Positions 6,891-9,654 of a DNA stretch of 9,654 bases are shown here, in pieces. Position numbers and translations under genes: made by a program. Source of the stretch: Pseudomonadota bacterium. Its GTDB lineage: Bacteria > Myxococcota > UBA9042 > PHBI01. A model generated the notes under the pieces. That model was given only the letters and a program-made list of their open reading frames with translations. It was not told the origin of the DNA and did no database searches. Location: positions 1 through 9,654 of the forward strand of contig SXIE01000484.1 of assembly GCA_005772945.1 (NCBI GenBank), read 5' to 3'. Every line of letters begins with the position of its first letter. Within the stretch, counting starts at the first letter, position 1.

Positions 6891-8102
6891 TCAGGGAATC
6901 TTGGTCGCGTAGGCCATCAGGTACGTACCCGACGGCAGGCGGCCGACCGCCGCATCCTTGATCGTGGCGGACTCGAGGGCCGTCGTCGCATGCGCGAGGC
7001 GCACGCCCGGCTCGGCGACGAGGTCGCCCGGTGGGGCCCAGGTGAAGCTGTGGATGTCACCCTGGCCCGGGTTGAACGCATAGATGCGGAAGCCGCCCGC
7101 ATCGAGCGGGATGGCGTTCGAGAGGAATTGCTCGACGCTCCCGATGCGGGGCGAGACCGTCGCGACGAACGTGAACGTCTGACCGTCGCTCGAGCTGGCA
7201 CGCAACATGTCGGGCACGCCCGGCTGCAGCGTGTGCATCCACCAGGTGCCAGCCGCGCCCGCGGCGCCGGGTGCGTAGAGCGTCTGCGAGTCCATCGCCC
7301 CGGCCGGTCGTGAGAACGCGATCCCGCCATAGGTGACGGTGATGCCGTCGTCGCTGTCGCCCCAGCGGATGGCGGGCTTTCCGCCGAGGCCCTGGGTCGT
7401 GAACATCCGCAGCCGACCGTCGGGAAGGTGGTGGACCTCTGGGTCGCCCGGCACCGGCTGCGCGTCGAAGCCCTGCCAGACGATGCGCTTGTAGACCCAG
7501 GTCGCGCCCTCGTCGTTCGAGATGGCGACGGCCGACGTGTCGCGCATGGCGTCGATGCCGCTCCCGGTGTAGTAGATGTGGACCGCACCGCTGGCCAGGA
7601 CGAGCATGTTCGGGACGTTCGCCTGGTCGCTCAGGATCCGGTCCGTGCGCGCGAAGGCGAGCCCGTCGCTCGAGGTCGCGAGCAGGAGCCGATACGCCCC
7701 CGGGACCTCGGGCCCCGCGTTGGCCTGGCGTCCCGTTGGGGGCACGAAATCACTCGTTGGGACGGACACTTCGGATGCGGTCTCGGCCACGGTCTCGGAC
7801 TCGGTCTCGGACTCGATCTCGGACTCGGTCTCGGACTCGGTCTCGGACTCGGTCTCGGACTCGATCTCGGACTCGATCTCGGACTCGATCTCGGACTCGA
7901 TCTCGGACTCGATCTCGGACTCGATCTCGGACTCGATCTCGGACTCGGGCACGGTCTCGGACTCGATCTCGGACTCGATCTCGGTCTCGGACTCGGCCAC
8001 GGTCTCGGGCTGAACCTCGCTCGCGACCTCGGATCCGGCCCCGGCCCCGTCCCCCGCGCACGCCCCAACCACCCACACGACCGACCACACCCAGCGCATC
8101 AT
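6891..8102 (-). CDS. Lipoprotein with Glu-Ser repeat linker and Asp-box/beta-propeller-like domain
   Basis: The product is 403 residues from the ATG at 8102 (a second ATG at 8099 is adjacent), with GAGGTG at 8106-8111 upstream. The N-terminus MMRWVWSVVWVVGAC has a short hydrophobic stretch and a lipobox-like VGAC, so Cys15 is probably lipidated and the protein anchored to a membrane. Residues about 24-112 form an acidic Glu/Ser/Thr repeat (SEIE and SETE units) that likely acts as an extended stalk. The rest (about 125-403) looks like a beta-propeller of the sialidase/GH43-like type. It has an Asp-box-like SNDEGATW (195-202), SSDGLAF (144-150), a related DSDDG and SSSDGQTF, all resembling blade turns, plus GSGID and PDGRL loops. 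No complete catalytic residue set can be assigned, so glycan binding or hydrolysis is only possible. It lies 13 bp downstream of the oxidoreductase gene and is probably translated from the same transcript. Confidence 0.85.
   Translation of the reverse strand: MMRWVWSVVWVVGACAGDGAGAGSEVASEVQPETVAESETEIESEIESETVPESEIESEIESEIESEIESEIESEIESEIESETESETESETESEIESETESETVAETASEVSVPTSDFVPPTGRQANAGPEVPGAYRLLLATSSDGLAFARTDRILSDQANVPNMLVLASGAVHIYYTGSGIDAMRDTSAVAISNDEGATWVYKRIVWQGFDAQPVPGDPEVHHLPDGRLRMFTTQGLGGKPAIRWGDSDDGITVTYGGIAFSRPAGAMDSQTLYAPGAAGAAGTWWMHTLQPGVPDMLRASSSDGQTFTFVATVSPRIGSVEQFLSNAIPLDAGGFRIYAFNPGQGDIHSFTWAPPGDLVAEPGVRLAHATTALESATIKDAAVGRLPSGTYLMAYATKIP
7780..8009 (-). repeat. Hexamer/dodecamer repeat encoding the Glu-Ser stalk of the lipoprotein
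   Basis: On the plus strand the tract alternates gactcg and [ag]tctcg hexamers. Seven consecutive 12-bp units actcgatctcgg at 7859-7942 are identical and encode SEIE in the minus-strand lipoprotein. Flanking units vary (gtctcg for atctcg; ggccacggtctcg near both ends). All steps are multiples of 6 bp, so gain or loss of units keeps the reading frame. Confidence 0.95.
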
Positions 8103-8105
8103 CCC

Positions 8106-8111
8106 CACCTC
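8106..8111 (-). promoter_or_regulatory. Ribosome-binding site of the lipoprotein gene
   Basis: GAGGTG on the minus strand lies in the 13-bp gap between the oxidoreductase stop (8116-8118) and the ATG at 8102. This supports starting at 8102 or 8099 rather than at the in-frame TTG at 8129, which overlaps the upstream gene. Confidence 0.65.
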
Positions 8112-8115
8112 GCCG

Positions 8116-9117
8116 CTATTGCAGCGCAATCACCAACTTGCCGCGCGCCCGCCCCGAGTCGCTGTGCCGATGCGCCGCGCCGATCTCGTCCAACCCATAG
8201 ACCCGCTCGACGACCGGCCGGATCACCCCCGCTTCGCACAGCTCGGCCATTTGATCGAGCTGCGCCCCGCTCGGCACGCGCGTGAAAAACCGCGTCCTGA
8301 CGCCGCTCCGCACCCGCGATCCGATCACCGTTTGCGCGATCGCCAGGCCGGTCCCGACGAGCCCCCACACCTTGCCGTAGCGCGCCACGCGCTCGGGGAG
8401 CCCGACCGAGATCCCGACGATGCGCCCGCCGCGCCGCACGACCGCGCGGGCCCGTCGCACTTCGTCCAACCCGAGCGCGTCGAGCACCACGTCGAGGTCG
8501 CGCAAGACCTCCGTGTAGTCCTCGCTGCGGTAATCGATGACGCGGTCGGCCCCGAGCCCACTGACGAGCGCCCGATTCGGCGCGCTGCACGTGGTCGCGA
8601 CCCACGCTCCCAGGTGCTTTGCGAGCTGGATCGCCAACGTCCCGACCCCGCCCGCGCCCGCCTGCACCAACACCTTCTCGCCACGCTGCAAGCGCGCATG
8701 CACCACCAGCGCCTGCCACGCCGTCAAGAACGCCAGCGGCAAGCTCGCCGCCTCGGCGTGGGTCAGGTTCGCCGGCTTGCGCCCGAGCTCGGCCTGCCGC
8801 ACGACCGTCAGCTCTGCGTAGCTCCCGGGCGTCTTCGGACCTGGCGACGCGACGACCGCGTCTCCGACTTTCCAGCGCGTGACGCGCGCCCCGACGCCGG
8901 CGACCACGCCCGACAGGTCCATCCCGAGCGTGCGCGGCAACCGATACCGCAGCGCCGCCCGGAACGCGCCCTCGCGGATCTTGCAGTCGATCGGATTGAC
9001 GCTCGTCGCGTGCACCGCGACCAACACCTCGCCCGGCCCGGGCGTCGGCTCCGGCGCATCGGGATCCACTCGTAGAACGTCGGGACCACCATACCCATGG
9101 ATTCGGGCTGCGCGCAT
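8116..9117 (-). CDS. Zinc-free MDR-superfamily oxidoreductase, quinone oxidoreductase-like (NADPH:quinone reductase type)
   Basis: The product is 333 residues from ATG 9117, the usual family length. The N-terminal half is a GroES-like domain, with NPIDCKIREG at 41-50 and LGMDLSGVVAGVG at 64-76. This is followed by a Rossmann nucleotide-binding domain with the glycine motif AGAGGVGTLAIQLAK (153-167) and GADRVIDYRSEDY (189-201). The catalytic and structural zinc cysteine sets of classical alcohol dehydrogenases are absent, and this pattern fits quinone reductase or enone-reductase relatives that use NADPH to reduce quinones or alpha,beta-unsaturated carbonyls. The exact substrate is not visible. 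The protein is probably cytosolic. It is followed in the same direction, 13 bp on, by the lipoprotein gene, a pairing with no known logic. It may be transcribed from the divergent spacer upstream; no strong ribosome-binding site is visible. Confidence 0.95.
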   Translation of the reverse strand: MRAARIHGYGGPDVLRVDPDAPEPTPGPGEVLVAVHATSVNPIDCKIREGAFRAALRYRLPRTLGMDLSGVVAGVGARVTRWKVGDAVVASPGPKTPGSYAELTVVRQAELGRKPANLTHAEAASLPLAFLTAWQALVVHARLQRGEKVLVQAGAGGVGTLAIQLAKHLGAWVATTCSAPNRALVSGLGADRVIDYRSEDYTEVLRDLDVVLDALGLDEVRRARAVVRRGGRIVGISVGLPERVARYGKVWGLVGTGLAIAQTVIGSRVRSGVRTRFFTRVPSGAQLDQMAELCEAGVIRPVVERVYGLDEIGAAHRHSDSGRARGKLVIALQ

Positions 9118-9328
9118 TCACACACCATGACCCGAACGCGCGCCACGCGCAATCGGCGCACGCGCCCCGGCGGGCGAACAGAGCTATGCGGCGACCGCCG
9201 GCCTCCCAGGCTCGCCCACGGCCTCGCGCTTGCCCAACGCTGAGACAGGCTCTAAACGTCGACGTGCAACTTCGCGCAACCCCTTCCCGCCCGCGCCCGC
9301 CCTCGCTCCCCTGCCCCGAAGGACCACC
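9118..9328. promoter_or_regulatory. Divergent intergenic region between oxidoreductase and secreted-protein genes
   Basis: This is 211 bp separating two divergently transcribed genes, so it should hold both promoters. For the plus strand, TTGCCC (9230-9235) with TCTAAA (9251-9256) after 15 bp is a weak sigma-70-like candidate. I could not identify a promoter for the minus strand. No operator or riboswitch is apparent. Confidence 0.3.
9318..9323 (+). promoter_or_regulatory. Ribosome-binding site for the partial secreted-protein gene
   Basis: GAAGGA lies 5 bp before ATG 9329. This gives strong support for a gene start there. Confidence 0.6.
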
Positions 9329-9654
9329 ATGCGCATCATCGCCGCCGCCGCCCTGCTCGTGCTCACCGCGCCGCTCGCGCATGCGGACATACCGGACCTG
9401 CCGCTCGACACGTTGCTTGCACCTATCTGCAAGGATGCGCGCGCGTCGGTCGGCTGCCCGACGTGCGCCTGCGAGGCCGTCACCCAGACCCCGCCCGGCA
9501 ACTGGTCGTCGGTGTCGGACCTCACCCACGCCCTCGTCGTGTGGGTCCACGGCGAGCTCTCGCCAGGGCGCGCCGCGAACCTCTACGTGGCCGCGCTCGG
9601 CGGCGAAAAGGGCTTCAAATACGGCGGGATCCTCGCCGACGCCTCGGGCCTCGG
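9329..9654 (+). CDS. Secreted protein of unknown function, 3' truncated by window
   Basis: From ATG 9329 an open frame of 108 codons runs to the window end without a stop. The N-terminus MRIIAAAALLVLTAPLAHAD is a clear Sec signal peptide with cleavage after AHA (residue 19). The mature part has four cysteines (34, 43, 46, 48), three of them in the cluster CPTCAC, so disulfides, metal binding or a redox role are possible. A stretch LTHALVVWVHGELSPGRAANLYVAALGG follows, and no family is recognised. The gene is divergent from the oxidoreductase gene. Confidence 0.75.
   Translation, partial: MRIIAAAALLVLTAPLAHADIPDLPLDTLLAPICKDARASVGCPTCACEAVTQTPPGNWSSVSDLTHALVVWVHGELSPGRAANLYVAALGGEKGFKYGGILADASGL

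Noticed and set aside
7428..8285. Plus-strand open frames reading the hexamer tract as DLGLGL, SDSISDS or RTRSRT repeats
   Set aside because: Every frame of a 6-bp repeat stays open. Only the minus-strand frame has a lipoprotein signal, a ribosome-binding site and a folded-domain sequence.

Overview
The window is very GC-rich, with strong G/C preference at third codon positions. It carries a sigma-54 activator, signal-peptide envelope proteins, a Glu/Ser-linker lipoprotein and a DUF4157 protein. This mix suggests a Myxococcota (deltaproteobacterial, myxobacterium-like) chromosome; that placement is an inference from gene content and style. There is no rRNA, tRNA, IS element or CRISPR array.

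Layout. Bases 1-497 hold the C-terminal end of a sigma-54-dependent (NtrC-type) activator. A 21-bp tandem repeat follows its stop codon. Next comes a signal-peptide protein that looks like an outer-membrane beta-barrel (584-1903). Two closely spaced genes then run in the same direction: a stand-alone B3/B4 (PheRS-beta-like) tRNA-binding-domain protein (1927-2679) and a DAACS-family dicarboxylate/amino-acid:cation symporter (2687-4039). A 257-bp spacer with a TTGACA element precedes the most notable locus. That locus is a 608-residue leaderless DUF4157 protein with an HEAAH motif (4297-6123), a 12-bp tandem repeat array, and a small helical protein of unknown function (6191-6880). The strand then switches. 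A lipoprotein with a long Glu-Ser repeat linker and an Asp-box/beta-propeller-like domain (8102-6891, minus) lies just downstream of a zinc-free quinone-oxidoreductase-like MDR enzyme (9117-8116, minus), and the two probably share a transcript. Past a divergent spacer, a secreted protein with a Cys cluster starts at 9329 and runs off the end.

Most interesting points. DUF4157 domains are known mainly from cargo or effector-like proteins linked to extracellular contractile injection systems (eCIS). Here the domain has an unrecognised roughly 350-residue C-terminal region and short QMKA / VQR motifs on both sides, and it is followed by a small helical-repeat protein that could be a partner, chaperone or immunity protein. 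No eCIS structural gene is in the window, so any delivery role is inference. The two intergenic tandem arrays (after 497 and after 6123) begin with the same 8-mer overlapping the stop codon and share an exact 11-mer, which points to one dispersed repeat family that sits just behind stop codons.
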